Shown here: positions 1 through 10,853 of the stretch, piece by piece
Layout: every line of letters starts with the position of its first letter
Numbering within the stretch: position 1 is the stretch's first letter
Assembly: GCA_949987705.1 (NCBI GenBank)
Contig: OX465281.1
Coordinates: 242,565,143-242,629,142, forward strand
Reading direction: 5' to 3'
Origin: Thereva unica
Taxonomy: Eukaryota; Arthropoda; Insecta; Diptera; Therevidae
Length of the DNA: 64,000 bases
Notes under the pieces: generated by a model
The model's database searches: none
What the model was told of the DNA's origin: nothing
Seen by the model: the letters and a program-made list of their open reading frames with translations, nothing else
Made by a program: the position numbers and the translations under genes

Positions 1-1011
1 TTTTTTTATTTTTCCTCCGGTCTCGAATATTCAAGTGCACTCTCGATACTGGTTATGTCCTTTAATTAAAAATCGCTTTGTTGGCACAAAATCTTTATTA
101 ATTTCGGAATTGACCGAGACTTTATTGCTAATAAAAAAGTCTGTGCCTTTAATGTATGTAGAGAAGATGAAAGGACCAATGATTGCTCTCGTTCAGAATA
201 ATTATTGAGGCTATTTCTAATTTATTAATCCAAATCAATAGCTCTGAAGACAAGCTATTGAATATATTTTTAGCACAAATAGTCTCAACATTTTTCTATA
301 AATAACTTGTAAATACTTTCCCCTAATACCCGGAAGAGGTTGATGCTTTTGAAGGGAGGTAACCATTTCCCAAATTGATACGACCAAAAAGCCAAATTGG
401 CGCCAGAAAAACTTTCCTCCCCCGAATAGATTACCCCCGGTTGTAAAACCAAGTTTCGCACATGCGTTCTTCAACAAAATTTTTATCAGATTATGTCATC
501 GAAATTGAAGAACACAACTTTTATTAAGTCACCAACATATACTAACACACATACTTTTTTGTTTATTGTATTTGGATGTATACAAAGTGTTTGTTTTGGT
601 CGAGTTTAAAAAAAATTGAAAATGTGATAAGCTTTGGAGAATTCGTGCGAAACGAGTTTCACCAAAATAAACTTGGTGATTGAAGAGTTTTGAAAGCTTT
701 TTGGTGATTTCTCTTATGGAATGTGATAAAAATAGATTTTGGGGATTGGCCCCAATTCCAAAATTTCGTTCTCTTTATCTCAGAAAAGCTCGTTTTTTAG
801 ATAGTGTTTGGCTGAAACTTTTATACTCAGTAAGCAGTTTCGGTTTTGTATACATATGTGGAAGGTGTTTTCGTTTTAGTTTTTAAACTGCTAAAATTTT
901 GTTTTTCGTATAAATTTTTCGGGTTTTTATTAGTAAATATTAAATACCCTCCTCCGGGGTTATTTCGTATCTAAAAGTGTTTTCTCTAGCAGTTCCACAA
1001 TCCTTATCAAA
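1..1011. other. Intergenic, no supported gene
   Basis: This stretch is AT-rich. The short open frames here have no domain signature, start context or splice logic that I recognise. The last part probably contains the promoter and 5' UTR of the LITAF-like gene that starts at 1012, but I see no clear core promoter. Confidence 0.5.
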
Positions 1012-1341
1012 ATGCCGATAAAGCCCGAAGATAGAGTTCTTTACCTGAACGAGAAACCAGTGGAGGTGACTTGCCCTGCGTGCTGGTCTAAAGGCTATAC
1101 TATCGTCGAAACTGAACCGTCGACTTGCTGCCATGACTTCATCTACTATTTCCTAGTTTGTTGCAAGTAAATATACCAAAAAAATTTGCTTGTATTTCAC
1201 TGATAATAAATGAACTAACAATGATCTGATTTCAGAACGGAACACAGGGAATTTTTTCAAGATAGAAACCACTATTGTGGAAAGTGTGGGTGCTACATTG
1301 GCAGAATGTTACCTGCATCAACATACCTGACGAAGTCATAG
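1012..1341 (+). CDS. Small LITAF-domain protein, two exons
   Basis: The gene is two exons, 1012-1166 and 1236-1341, giving 86 residues. The 69-nt intron starts GTAAAT and ends TTTCAG. Splicing joins two frames cleanly: exon 1 ends on two bases of a Lys codon and exon 2 supplies the third. The product has an N-terminal zinc knuckle CPAC (Cys21, Cys24), a short Cys-rich aromatic centre (HDFIYYFLVCC, about residues 41-51) and a C-terminal knuckle HYCGKCGCYIG (Cys66, Cys69). That is the LITAF/SIMPLE domain order. Family members sit on late endosomal or lysosomal membranes, where the central segment dips into the bilayer and the knuckles share one zinc. The central segment is shorter than usual and the protein is almost all domain. 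I chose the ATG at 1012 because it is the first in frame and precedes the knuckle. The function of this paralogue is inferred only from the family. Confidence 0.8.
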
Positions 1342-1679
1342 ATTTTATTTTAAAAATGAAACCAAAATTTTTCGAACTTGTAAATCTTTATTATTATTTT
1401 TTTTTTTGTATAATTGGAGTTTTGTAATATGCCAAAGCAATGTTTTTCTTTTCAATATGTTCATTATGATGTATTCTTTTCCCCCTTGGCCAGAAATTAT
1501 TCCTTTAAACTAAGTTTTAAATATTAATCGATCATTTTATTTTTTTCACGGTGAATCTTGAGGCAATGATGTTAAAAAATATTAATTGTGCACATTTTAT
1601 ATACATAAGATAAAAGATTCTTCAAATAGGGAATGTGATTATTAATTGCACATTTTCTTTTCTTCTATATGTATTTGTT

Positions 1680-1685
1680 TTTATT
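1680..1685 (-). promoter_or_regulatory. Polyadenylation signal of the finger-LITAF gene
   Basis: On the minus strand an AATAAA hexamer lies about 29 nt after the stop codon at 1714-1716. The hexamer is seen; its use is inferred. Confidence 0.5.
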
Positions 1686-1713
1686 TTTTTGTTTAATTTA
1701 GAATTTTTTCTTT

Positions 1714-4700
1714 TCAATGGCCATTGACCACTGTTTGGACAATGTGGATGTCTGATATTGTTTTACTTGATGACATATCATCGGCATTCTTAATATCACC
1801 TTCATTTGGTTGTACGACTGCTTTTTTTCTATCATAAGTACCTAAGAAGTGATTGCATTCGGAACAGTGCAAATATTCGTTTGTTGGGGCTGGGAATATG
1901 CATGGGAAGAAACAGCATGGCCAACAGCTAAGTATGCATGCAGCACCAAATGATGATGGTGATACCTGGAAAAAGGTTAGGGAGTTTTAATTATACCTGT
2001 AGAAATTTATTGGATTTTAAATATTTGTTGTAATATATACCATGTAAAAAATGATTTTTAATGTAGTTGAAGAGAAGTAGCTTTGCAAAGAATAAGTACA
2101 TTAACCGTTTTTACCATAAAAGACAACTATTGGACTCGATTGCCGAAGCCGGAAGTAAGTGCGGATTTGACATTTTGCGATTCTCTAATCCGCCGGTGTG
2201 GACTTAAATCATTAAATTACCGGAAAAATTCGGAGTGAATACTCACGCGACTATGAGATATGCGATGTCGCTTAGGCAAATTTGTCATTTCAATTCCGCT
2301 GAAAAATTTTTGCGGATCCACCGAGTTTGGGAAATGTAAAAATTGGTTTTATAAAATTTTTTTTTAACACTAAACAAGAAGTTGTATCTCCTGCTCGGCA
2401 TACGTCCCCTACGACTCCAGGGACCCACCACCATCCAAAGAACTGAAGGATATCGTGGGTCACTCTAACAGGAGCGGTCTGCAGATCATGGTAGGATGTG
2501 AAGCGAACGCCTATATCATAATGCCTGGGCAGTAGTGGAGTGAACAAGAGGCGTGAATACCTTTTTGATTACCTCTTAACTACTAACCTGGACATATTAA
2601 ATCGCGGCACGGATCCTACCTTCGACAACGGTAGGAGACGTGAGGTTATAGACATCACGCCAGCCACTCAACACGTTGCCACTTACGCGAGAGACTGGCG
2701 GGTCTCAGATGAGTCATCGGGCTCAGACCATAGACACATTAACTTTACGGTGGGTGAGTTTTTGGAAAGAGTGAGTGCATATAGGAATCCTAGATATACG
2801 AACTGGGCAGACTTTCGGGGCGAACTCAGTAGCGTATTGAAGGGTTCCATGCACTCAATCAAAATCTACGATAGATGTAGAACTATCCACGAACTTCTTT
2901 ACGGTGGCGGTCACTGCTGTTTGCAACAATAACTGCCCCGTTCTGATGAGGACCCGTAACAGGAAAACTCCTTGGTGGAATAACGAGCTCTCCAAGTTGA
3001 GATACGCTATGAGGAAACTATTCAACACAGCCAAGAAGAGCGACAACTGGGAGAGTTATAAAAGCTCGCTAACTATCTATAACAAGACGATCAGACAAGC
3101 AAAAAGAAATACCTGGAGAAATTTCTGCAAGAGTGTCGAAGACATTGGAGACTCAACAAAAATCAGCAAAGCTTTATTACAAGGCTTATGGGGAAAGATT
3201 CGATCTATCAGGAGAACCGATGGCTCTTTCACACAGTCTAGGGAAGAAACCTTGATAATATATTGCTTCAGACACACTTCCCAGGCACAACCATTTATTC
3301 AAATGGGAACACAATTTCTGCTGGCCAACAGGCCCACTTTCTAAAGCTAAACCAAAGCCGCCTGGACAGAAGCAAACACCCTGTACATCATTTTTTTTTC
3401 ATCATTGCGCTCCTTTAATCCCTCATGGGACACAGGGCGGAAACAGTTGCCCTCCAGCGGACTCTGTTTTGCGCGACAGCTCTCAGCTCCGACCAGGATC
3501 CCCCAGTTGCTGCGGCCTCTGCTAGTAGGGTTCTCCTCCACGTTGTTCTAGGTCTTCCGACTCGACGCGATCCTTGCGGATTCCAGTCGAGCGCCTGTTT
3601 GGCTAGATTTTCGTTTTCGCGTCGCAATGTGTGGCCAACCCAATTCCATTTCCTTCGTCTGATTTGGTCGTCTATCCTTTCTTGGCCGGCACGGCGCCAT
3701 AGTTCTTCGTTTGAAATTCTATCCTGCCAGCGGATTTTTAGGATACGACGCAGGCATCTGTTGACGAAGACTTGTAGGCGCCCTGTGATGAATTGGGTGA
3801 CTTTCCATGTTTCGCAACCGTACAAAAGTACTGCCTTAACGTTGGAGTTGAACAGCCGCAATTTGGTGCTAGTTGAGATCTCCGTCGATCTCCATATGCG
3901 GAACAGGCATGCATATGCGCCTCGTGCTTTAATTATTCTGGAACTGACATCTTCTTCTGCACCGCCATTTTCGGTAATAATACTACCGAGGTAGCAGAAT
4001 TTATCGACCAGTTCCACGTCACGGTTATTCAGCGCAGTCCGTTCAATGGTGTTTGCATTTATCCGCATTTCTTTAGTTTTAGATAGATTTAGCCTTAAGC
4101 CTGCTGGACTGCTTTCTGTTGCCAAATTGTTAATCATGTTTTTGAGGTCCTGGTGTCTGTGGGCTAGCAAACAGATATCATCTGCGTAGTCGAGATCCTT
4201 AAGGCGGTCTAACAAACCCATTGTATGCCGCCTGTTCTACTATCTAGAGCGCCGACAAGGATGTCATTTATTACTATAAGAAATAGTAATGGCGAAAGTA
4301 GGCATCCTTGATGTACTCCTGAGCTCACCTCAAAGCTGTCGGATAATTTTCCATTATGGAGAACTCTGCATTTGGAATTGTTATATAGGGCTTTTATCAA
4401 TTCTATTATTTTATCAGGCAGTCCACGTCGCCGTAGTGCTTGCCAAATGAAGCTCCTATTAACCGAGTCGAACGCTTTCTCATAGTCTACGAAAGCAAGG
4501 TAAAGGGGGGATCGGAATTCAGTAGACTGCTCCACTATTATTCTCAAGGTGTTAATATGATCAATACAGGAGCGGCCCTTCCTGAATCCGGCCTGCTGCC
4601 TCCTAAGCGTTCGATCAACTGCCTCACTTATCCTAGATAGTAATATATGGGACAAAATTTTGCCCACTGTAGATAATAAACAGATACCTCTCCAGTTGTC

Positions 4701-7700
4701 GCATATTGTTAGGTCCCCCTTTTTCGGTATTTTGACTATGATATTTTCCGTTCAATCCTCCGGAAAGGTACAGGTGTTCCATGCTATTTCCAGGATTGGC
4801 TGAAGCGCATCTGCTATGAGGCTTGAATCGGCTTTCAACAAAACCACGTGCAACCACGAAGCAATTAGGGAGGCGATTAGATCGTTCAAACTATACAAGT
4901 CCTCTGGAGCAGACGGAATCTACCCCATTCTGCTACATGAACAGGAGGGCGACCTAGTCAATCCTTTATTATTCGCAAAATATTCAGGGCCTCCTTTGCA
5001 CATGGTTACATCCCATCTGTTGGAGAACGTCAACTTCACATTTATTCCTAAGACAGGCCGTTCGGATTACACCTCAGCTAAATCGTTGAGACCGATAAGT
5101 CTCTCGTCTTTTACCTTGAAGACAATGGAGAAAATTATCGACCGGGCGATAAGGGAAACTTATCTTCAACGCCAACCACTAAGCTCCTATCAGCATGCTT
5201 ACCAGGCGGGCAAGTCCACTGAGACAGCACTGTAAAATCTGGTGCTCAGGCTGGATTGCGCAGCGATAAACACAGAAGTTGCGCTGACGGCCTTCCGCGA
5301 TATCGAGAGTGTCTTCGACAATACATCCTTTGATACTATACCAAGGGCTCTAAGTAGACGCAGTCTAAGTAGCACTTTCTGCATTTGGATTGACTCTATG
5401 CTGAGAACTCGCAAAATAATGGTCTCTCCATTAGATGAACTCCTAGAGCTGTTCAACGGGCGAAACTTTTTCAGGCAAGGTTACGCTGACGGTGTCATCA
5501 TAGTAGTTACAGATGAAACTGAAGGAGCCATAACAAGGCGCCTGAAGCTGGTACTAGATCTGGTCTCTAGCTGATGCGAGATCGTAGCTCTAAAAGTAAA
5601 AACGACTCTGGTTCCTTTCACCAGGAAGCGATCATTACCGGAACTTTTGGAACCACATATGGTTTGAAACCGAAAAATATGTATTGGATATACACCACTA
5701 TCAATAGGCCCATGGTAACTTATGGAGCTTTAGTTTGGTGGCACAGAACAACGCTTAAGAGTTTCATAACCAATTTAAGGAAAATTCAAAGAATGGCCTG
5801 CCTCTCCATCACTGGGGCCATCCGCCCTTCCCGACGGCAGCGTTGGAGACTCCCCTTAATCTGGTACCCCTCCACCTTAGGGTAGAGAAGTCCGCCATAA
5901 ACGCGGCGCTGCGGCTGAAAGTGAATGGTCACTTGGGCGCTGGTCATGGGCGAGGATAATCTGTAATAACCAACCTTATAGAAAAGATTTCGGAAGCGGG
6001 GATGCTATCGGACTGCTTAGAATCTCAAAGTTGGAGCAACCTACTGTGTACATACCGGATAGGCTAACCTGGACTTTTCCTAAAGTACTGCCGGGAGGAC
6101 TAGTACGGTACCCGGATGGCTCTAAAACTGAGACAGGTTTGGGCGCCGGAATCTGGAGTGAAAGCCTCAGCCCCAGATTCTCAGCGATAAGCCTAGGCAC
6201 CTTAGCAACTGTCTTTAAAACAGAGGTGTACTCTATACTGGCATGTACTCGTGATAACTTAAGGACCTACCAAAAAAAGGATTTATGTTCTCTGATAGCC
6301 AAGCGGCAATTAGAGCATTAACGGGACTGCCAACTCTTGATGTGTTGTGCGTTCTCAATCAAACAACCCTTTCTGGGTCCCAGGTCACCGGGGCTTCAAA
6401 GCAACGAAAGTGCAGATGCCCTGGCTAAATAAGGCTCTGATTTTGCATTCATCGGTTCAGAGCCGGCTATTTGGGGCACCGTCCAGCTTGCTGCAAAGGG
6501 CTCTGGCAATCGGACTATGATAAAACATACTGAGCGCTAGAGGTCCGCGCCTGGACTGGCCAACTCTAAGCGGTTCCTTCCTGTGCTGTCCCCTAAAACG
6601 GCCAAGGAATAGTTAGGGCGCAAAGGAATGATGTCAGGACACTTGTTGGCTTAATTACCGGACACTGTGCCCTCAATTACCACTTATGGAGGATATGAAG
6701 GGCGGAGGACCCCACATGTAGGCTATGCCTGGAAGAGGATGAGTAGACCTCTACGGTCTCTGTGAGTGCCCCGCAGTAGCGAGTAGTAGGGTTTCTTTCT
6801 TCGAGGAATGCTTGCACGAACACTCAAGTCTAAGCGACAAGCCACTAGGCAGACTGCTTAACTTGTTCAAGCGGTCTGGCCTACAAATATGAGGTATTGG
6901 GGTTGTAGTACAATAGGCCAAATGAATGGCTGCAGTCCCTTTGGACCTAATACCTCACACAGGAAAAAATCCGAGTCGAATCGAATCTTATTCGGTAATA
7001 AGGCCCCTTACTAAGAAATACGCCAAGAGGTACAAGCGTTGATAAATAATAATGCATCTGAGTCTAACAGGATACCTGCCGAACTTATTAAACAAGGAGG
7101 AGAGGAAACTATACAAAACTTAATGATATAACACTACCGACAGGAACACGGCGATCAAGAAAAGATATACAGTAGAGCGTCGATAATCCGGATTAATTGT
7201 GACCGGACCCTGTCCGGATTATCAAAATGTCCGGATTTTCGAACTGGACCAAAAAAGGTCGTTTGAGTTCATAACAAAGAGAAAACTTGCTAAAACCGTT
7301 AATAATTCCCTTTTGTGGTTAAATAATTGAGCAGATAAATAAAACCATTAATTAATATGAACTTAAAACGTATTTAAAAAAAAGTTTTGAGTACGCACAG
7401 AGAACAATACAGTACTAACAGCGTGTAGGTCGCGACTAATGCAGGCTTCGAAAAGCGGGTAATTCCTGAGCTTGGCCGTGCCACATAAAAAATGTATTCA
7501 CTCGAATTTTTTTCCACTAGAATCGAATCCGGATTATCGACGGTCCGGATTTTTGACGTCCGGATTATTGACGCTTTACTGTATTGATGACGCCGAGGAA
7601 GACATAAGACAATTAGGAATAAGAAAGGATCAGCTGGAGATCCACAATCATAGATCGATTGGCTGTAGAGCTCCATGATGAGGAGGAGGTTTATCTAATC

Positions 7701-8746
7701 AGTGATGAACTACTTAGACACGAAATTTATTCTTTAGTCTATCATGCCGAACCGTCGGAGTTAAGTCCATTCGGTAATTGTTATGTGTTGCCAATTGGGC
7801 TCCAATAAGATGAAGATCATTTGAACACTATTTTGGCGATATTTGGTGTGATCAGTTGATGTTGATTAGAAATTTGGCCGAACTAATATTTGCCGACATC
7901 TAATCATGAGTGTTTGCAAAAGTAAAATGATTGATTTGTAGTTATAAAAAATGCAAAAAATGTTGACTTACCCTATCTGCATGAGATTTAATCACAGGAC
8001 GCTTATTAGCACTGCAATTTGGACAAAATATCGTTCCTTCGCCAGGTCGCCATTTTTCAATACTAGTCTTGTATAATTTCTTGCTTCCAGGGGCTTTCGA
8101 CTGCAGCGGTGACTTTACTTTATATTTCCTAGTATACAAAATTTTCGTTCCAGATTCACTTTTAGCAATGTGCGTTGTCGGTTCTGCCGGACAGACACAA
8201 GGTTCGGCGGCGGGCTTGGCCGTATCAACTTTTAGTTTTTGCGGCATATACGTCTCTGACGGCAGGTTCTGCTGTGGCAACTGACAAGCTGATGACGATA
8301 AAAGGTTATCACGACTCGCATCTCTGCTGGATTTTTGCTTTTTGTGAGTTGGTGGTTTACGTCTTTGATCCTTTCCGAAGCAGCAAAATTTTTTACCCTT
8401 AAACTTTACTTTATCTTGCTTGATTGCATCTTTATCATGGGCCTTTTTTGGCTTGCACTGTTCTGGCATTTTGTCCAACTTTTCCTTAACATGCTTTTTT
8501 GGTACATCTGAAATTTGCAAAACAATAGATGACAATGAGCGCAAAATTTTCATATCACCACCAACCTATCTCCGAGTTCGACAGTAACAGACTTTCGTTG
8601 CTCTTAGCTCGAACAGCATCTCGTTTTTTTGGACCTTCAGAAACTTCAGGATGCGATTGTCTAATATGAAGAAGAAGCGCCGTTGTATCATTTTTAGTAA
8701 TGACAAACGTTTTGCAGCAAAGAAGACATCTTACTTGCAAGGACAT
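1714..8746 (-). CDS. BED/C2H2-like finger plus LITAF domain protein, three exons
   Basis: Exons on the minus strand are 8746-8566, 8507-7972 and 1965-1714, giving 322 residues. The first intron is 58 nt (donor GTTGGT, acceptor TTTCAG). The second is about 6.0 kb (donor GTAAGT, acceptor TTCCAG, phase 0). Residues 1-35 carry a Cys7-x2-Cys10 ... His27-x4-His32 finger resembling BED or C2H2 fingers. Residues about 61-215 are Lys-, Ser- and Pro-rich and look disordered. The LITAF domain follows: CPNC (Cys222, Cys225) at the end of exon 2, then in exon 3 a Cys-rich hydrophobic segment (about 246-263) and HCSEC with FLG (Cys273, Cys276). All joins keep one frame. LITAF proteins act at endosomal membranes; an N-terminal finger is not part of the usual family layout. 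The large intron is filled with retrotransposons. The exon structure is my reconstruction from splice signals and domain continuity. The start is the first ATG before the finger. Confidence 0.78.
2365..6965 (+). mobile_element. Decayed LOA-like non-LTR retrotransposon (EN-RT-RNase H)
   Basis: Fragments follow in element order. The endonuclease C-terminal half ends with a SDHRHI motif near 2720-2740. A linker follows (PWWN near 2970). The RT spans about 4830-5560, including RPISLSSF and QHAYQAGKSTETAL motifs. The thumb is at 5640-5880 and RNase H at about 6100-6440, beginning with DGSKT. A Cys-His tail lies at 6720-6790. The catalytic box reads YADG instead of YADD near 5485, and a piece between the expected GCPQG region and that box is missing. 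There are many stops and frameshifts. The element is split at about 3391-4822 by an inverted RTE-like copy. RT plus C-terminal RNase H and these motifs suggest the LOA clade; the clade name is from memory of motifs, not a tree. It is 5' truncated and dead. Confidence 0.75.
3391..4822 (-). mobile_element. RTE-like non-LTR retrotransposon copy A (nested)
   Basis: This is the same family as the copy at 10854-13003, in the opposite direction and inserted in the LOA-like element. It covers the RT from just before the fingers to the 3' end, with a short poly-A at the left edge (about 3391-3399 as T on the plus strand). Motif A, DYEKAFD, is present (4466-4490), as is the YADD box (about 4175-4196). 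The C-terminal part has the GCETWK and GRPRTTW motifs typical of this group. Breaks are a TGG-to-TGA stop before the NWRG motif and a one-base deletion near 4221 that shifts frame between the GGIQW segment and the YADD segment. The 5' part, with the endonuclease, is absent. No clear target duplication was found. The clade call (RTE or SR2-like) is tentative. Confidence 0.75.
7012..7678 (+). mobile_element. RT-element fragment, split by a MITE
   Basis: Before the MITE the plus strand encodes IPAELIKQGGEE, a conserved RT finger motif of RTE- and jockey-like elements. After it comes IDDAEEDIRQLGIR, which resembles the C-terminal RWxDDVEEDLxxLGI tail of the same elements. Most of the RT between them is deleted. 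The MITE at 7170-7581 separates the last part, with a TA duplication at the break. Confidence 0.5.
7170..7581. mobile_element. Tc1/mariner MITE, pogo/Tigger type
   Basis: This is a 412-bp element with terminal inverted repeats CAGTARAGCGTCRATAATCC at both ends. It is flanked by TA at 7168-7169 and 7582-7583. The TIR sequence and TA duplication match pogo/Tigger-like elements. No transposase is left. Confidence 0.78.
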
Positions 8747-9072
8747 CTCTTGACATTATGACTTCCAGTGGAAGATAGTTAAATACAAAAATTATGTTAA
8801 ATATCGTTTATAAATATAGATTTGAAATTTTTATTTATTGACCGAAAACCAAGAATTTTTTTCCTTTGAAATATAAACTGTCAAAAAAAAATTGACACTT
8901 ATTTATTGGGTGTCTTGGGTTTGTTTGTATTTCACGATGTATTTTCCTTTCTCAAGGATCTGTCAACAAAATTTATACAAAAATTTTATGACATATTTTT
9001 TTAAAAACAACTTTTTCACTTATAAGATTTTATAATAATCACAGCAAATTTTCAGTTGCCGGTAAGTTTAAT
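8747..9072. promoter_or_regulatory. Divergent intergenic region between two LITAF-domain genes
   Basis: The 326 bp between the start of the minus-strand finger-LITAF gene and the start of the plus-strand LITAF gene must hold both promoters, unless distant 5' exons exist. It is very AT-rich. The sequence GTTGCCG followed by GTAAGT at 9056-9068 could be a 5' UTR splice donor for the plus gene, with a T-rich acceptor ending TTTTAG just before 9116. No other element was recognised. Confidence 0.4.
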
Positions 9073-9405
9073 ATGTTAGATAACAAAGATTATTACTATT
9101 CCTTTTATTTTTTAGAAAGGACACACATTCACTTTTGCAAAATTTATCCAGAAGATATACCTCGGCGTTCCACACTTCCCCGCTACCCAGGAATTATAAC
9201 ATGCCTAAATTGCCTATCACCAATTCAACCTGTTCAAGTCGCTGAATCCTCTAGGGGAACCCATATAGTTGCCTTAGCACTGACTCCATTTTTTCTTTGT
9301 TGTATTCCATATATTTTCAATTATTGCAGAAATGTCTCCCATTATTGTCCATTATGTGGAATATATCTCGGATTTACGGAATTTCCCCTAGAATCGAAAA
9401 AGTAA
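9073..9405 (+). CDS. LITAF-domain protein
   Basis: This is a single open frame of 110 residues. The N-terminal knuckle is CLNC (Cys44, Cys47), the hydrophobic membrane segment is about 65-84 (rich in Leu, Phe, Cys), and the C-terminal knuckle is HYCPLCGIYLG (Cys92, Cys95). This is the full LITAF domain; family members are endosomal membrane proteins. The start is uncertain. The first 14 codons overlap a possible intron (donor GTAAGT at 9063, acceptor TTTTAG before 9116). If that intron is used, translation would need a start not seen here, so I keep the ATG at 9073. The gene is head to head with the finger-LITAF gene at 8746. The protein ends right after the domain with a short Lys-rich tail. 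Confidence 0.72.
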   Translation: MLDNKDYYYSFYFLERTHIHFCKIYPEDIPRRSTLPRYPGIITCLNCLSPIQPVQVAESSRGTHIVALALTPFFLCCIPYIFNYCRNVSHYCPLCGIYLGFTEFPLESKK

Positions 9406-9632
9406 GCGACAAGTGGTCATCATCAATTTATGTTCAAGTCAAGTACTTCTGAAATTTTTCGTTTTTTAATTTAAGAAATTGTAAATGTTGTGACGAGTTT
9501 AAAGTAAGTAAAATTATATTTTTTAATGTTTTAGTTTAATTCAATTTTAGAGTATTGTACTACCTCTTTGTTTGTGCCTATCGAAACATGTGTACCGCGA
9601 ACACAGAGGCCACAGCGCGTTTTGATGCATAA

Positions 9633-9763
9633 GGCTGGTCGTCCACTGGAAGCGTATTCGAGCGGCTTCGCGCTACAGCCATACATAAGAGCGGCTACAA
9701 GCGGCTCATTTGTATGGCCGAAGCGCGAAGCCGCTCGAATACGCTTCCAGTGGACGACCAGCC
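9633..9763. mobile_element. Palindromic MITE with TAA duplication (Harbinger-like)
   Basis: This 131-bp element is almost wholly a hairpin: the first about 42 bp return inverted at the end. It is flanked by TAA (9630-9632 and 9764-9766). The 3-bp TWA duplication points to PIF/Harbinger mobilisation. There is no coding content. Confidence 0.75.
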
Positions 9764-9766
9764 TAA

Positions 9767-10465
9767 GAGCCCCCGCACACTACAGACTTTCCATCGACCG
9801 ATAGTTTGGTCGGGTTGGACTTGTAAGCGCGCACACTGGACCAACTAAACCGTCGGGTTGGTGGTAAGTGCGCAGACTAGACCGACTGGTCGGCCGACTG
9901 TTCTCGAATGATTTGCTAGTTGGTAAAAGGCTTTTGAAGAGAGCGGTCGCAAAATGAGAGTTAATGCAATATTGTCCAGAAAAATTATTGCTTTCATACA
10001 ACGGAGGAGAAGCACCAGGAAGAGAAACCGAGAGTATTGGGTGCATCCTATCTACAGTGATAGATTATTGTATGGAAAATTTTCTACGATGCATTCCAAA
10101 TTGCTAGATTACCCCGAAAACATTTTCGCCTTTTATCGAATGAGCATAACCAGCTTCAATGAACTTGCCATCATGAAAATAACCACAACCATCAGACGCA
10201 AAAATATGAAGCTAACTAAACTATCGGCCGAATTAGCCGACTAAACAATCGCCTAATGTGCGCGCGTGGAAGAGCTCCATACTGATTAAGGAGTTGGCCG
10301 ATAGTTTGCCGACATTATAGTTTGAAGGCAATCGGGTAGCCCATCAAACTTATTTATCGGCCGATTCTGAATCGTTGTAATATGCGCACTTGCATACATG
10401 TTAATACTGATTAAGAGCCCGACTAAACTATCGGCCGATGGAAAGTCTGTAGTGTGCGGGGGCTC
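9767..10465. mobile_element. PIF/Harbinger non-autonomous element
   Basis: This is a 699-bp element. The outer 30 bp of the inverted repeats are perfect, starting GAGCCCCCGCACACTACAGA, and similarity extends to about 48 bp. It has TAA on both sides (9764-9766, 10466-10468). The interior carries the 5' part of a Harbinger transposase gene. The left TAA is also the right TAA of the adjacent palindromic MITE. Confidence 0.88.
9954..10244 (+). pseudogene. Harbinger transposase N-terminal fragment
   Basis: This 96-residue frame contains REYWVHPI followed by a Gly-Lys-Phe segment, PENIFAFYRMS and FNEL. That is the conserved N-terminal pattern of PIF/Harbinger (HARBI1-type) transposases just before the catalytic domain. 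The DDE domain is absent and the frame stops close to the right inverted repeat, so this is a deletion derivative and cannot encode an active nuclease. It shows that the flanking inverted repeats belong to Harbinger. Confidence 0.8.
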
Positions 10466-10468
10466 TAA

Positions 10469-10839
10469 TAGTTTACAGGATAATGCACTAGTCATGTTTT
10501 GTGAAGCTCCAGTTATTTGAAGTTTCCCCTGTTTATTCCCAGTTTAATTTATTCCAACTAGTTTTCTGTCTTTTTTCTCGACCTTTTAATAATTTTTTGT
10601 CCTGTATTCGGAAACATATTGGCCGTGTTCCGTAATATCACCCAGTATACTGCCCAGCAAAAAAGAGTAAAATCAGCAGCGCACATGAAAGTGTTACAAG
10701 AATTTAAAACCGTTTTAACCTTCAAAATCTTACATTTTTGTGGTTACCAGTACCAAGGTTTGAAAGCAAAGTAAACTTGAAGCAAAGCACATATTTTTAA
10801 ACTTACTTTGCTGGAGACTGTGAAAACTTTTTGTTTCGT
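10469..10839. other. No gene seen; left flank of RTE-like insertion
   Basis: Together with 13018-13141 this is one older stretch, now split by the RTE-like copy. It is AT-rich, with no frame or motif I recognise. Confidence 0.5.
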
Positions 10840-10853
10840 ATTGCTGCGAATGC

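Larger units (their letters stand above)
1966..7971 (-). other. 6-kb phase-0 intron loaded with transposons
   Basis: This intron splits the LITAF domain between its first knuckle and its membrane segment. It holds a LOA-like element, an RTE-like element nested in that, an RT fragment and a pogo-like MITE. Almost all the coding potential between 2365 and 7680 is transposon-derived. The stretches 1990-2364 and 7680-7940 hold nothing I recognise. Confidence 0.7.

Noticed and set aside
3425..3994. Long plus-strand open frame opposite the RTE-like copy A
   Set aside because: It is the antisense shadow of the RT C-terminal region. The same shadow appears opposite copy B at 12395-12964.
9474..9502. 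Extra 3' exon of the LITAF gene at 9073
   Set aside because: Donor- and acceptor-like sites exist, but the joined frame stops at once and adds no conserved sequence.
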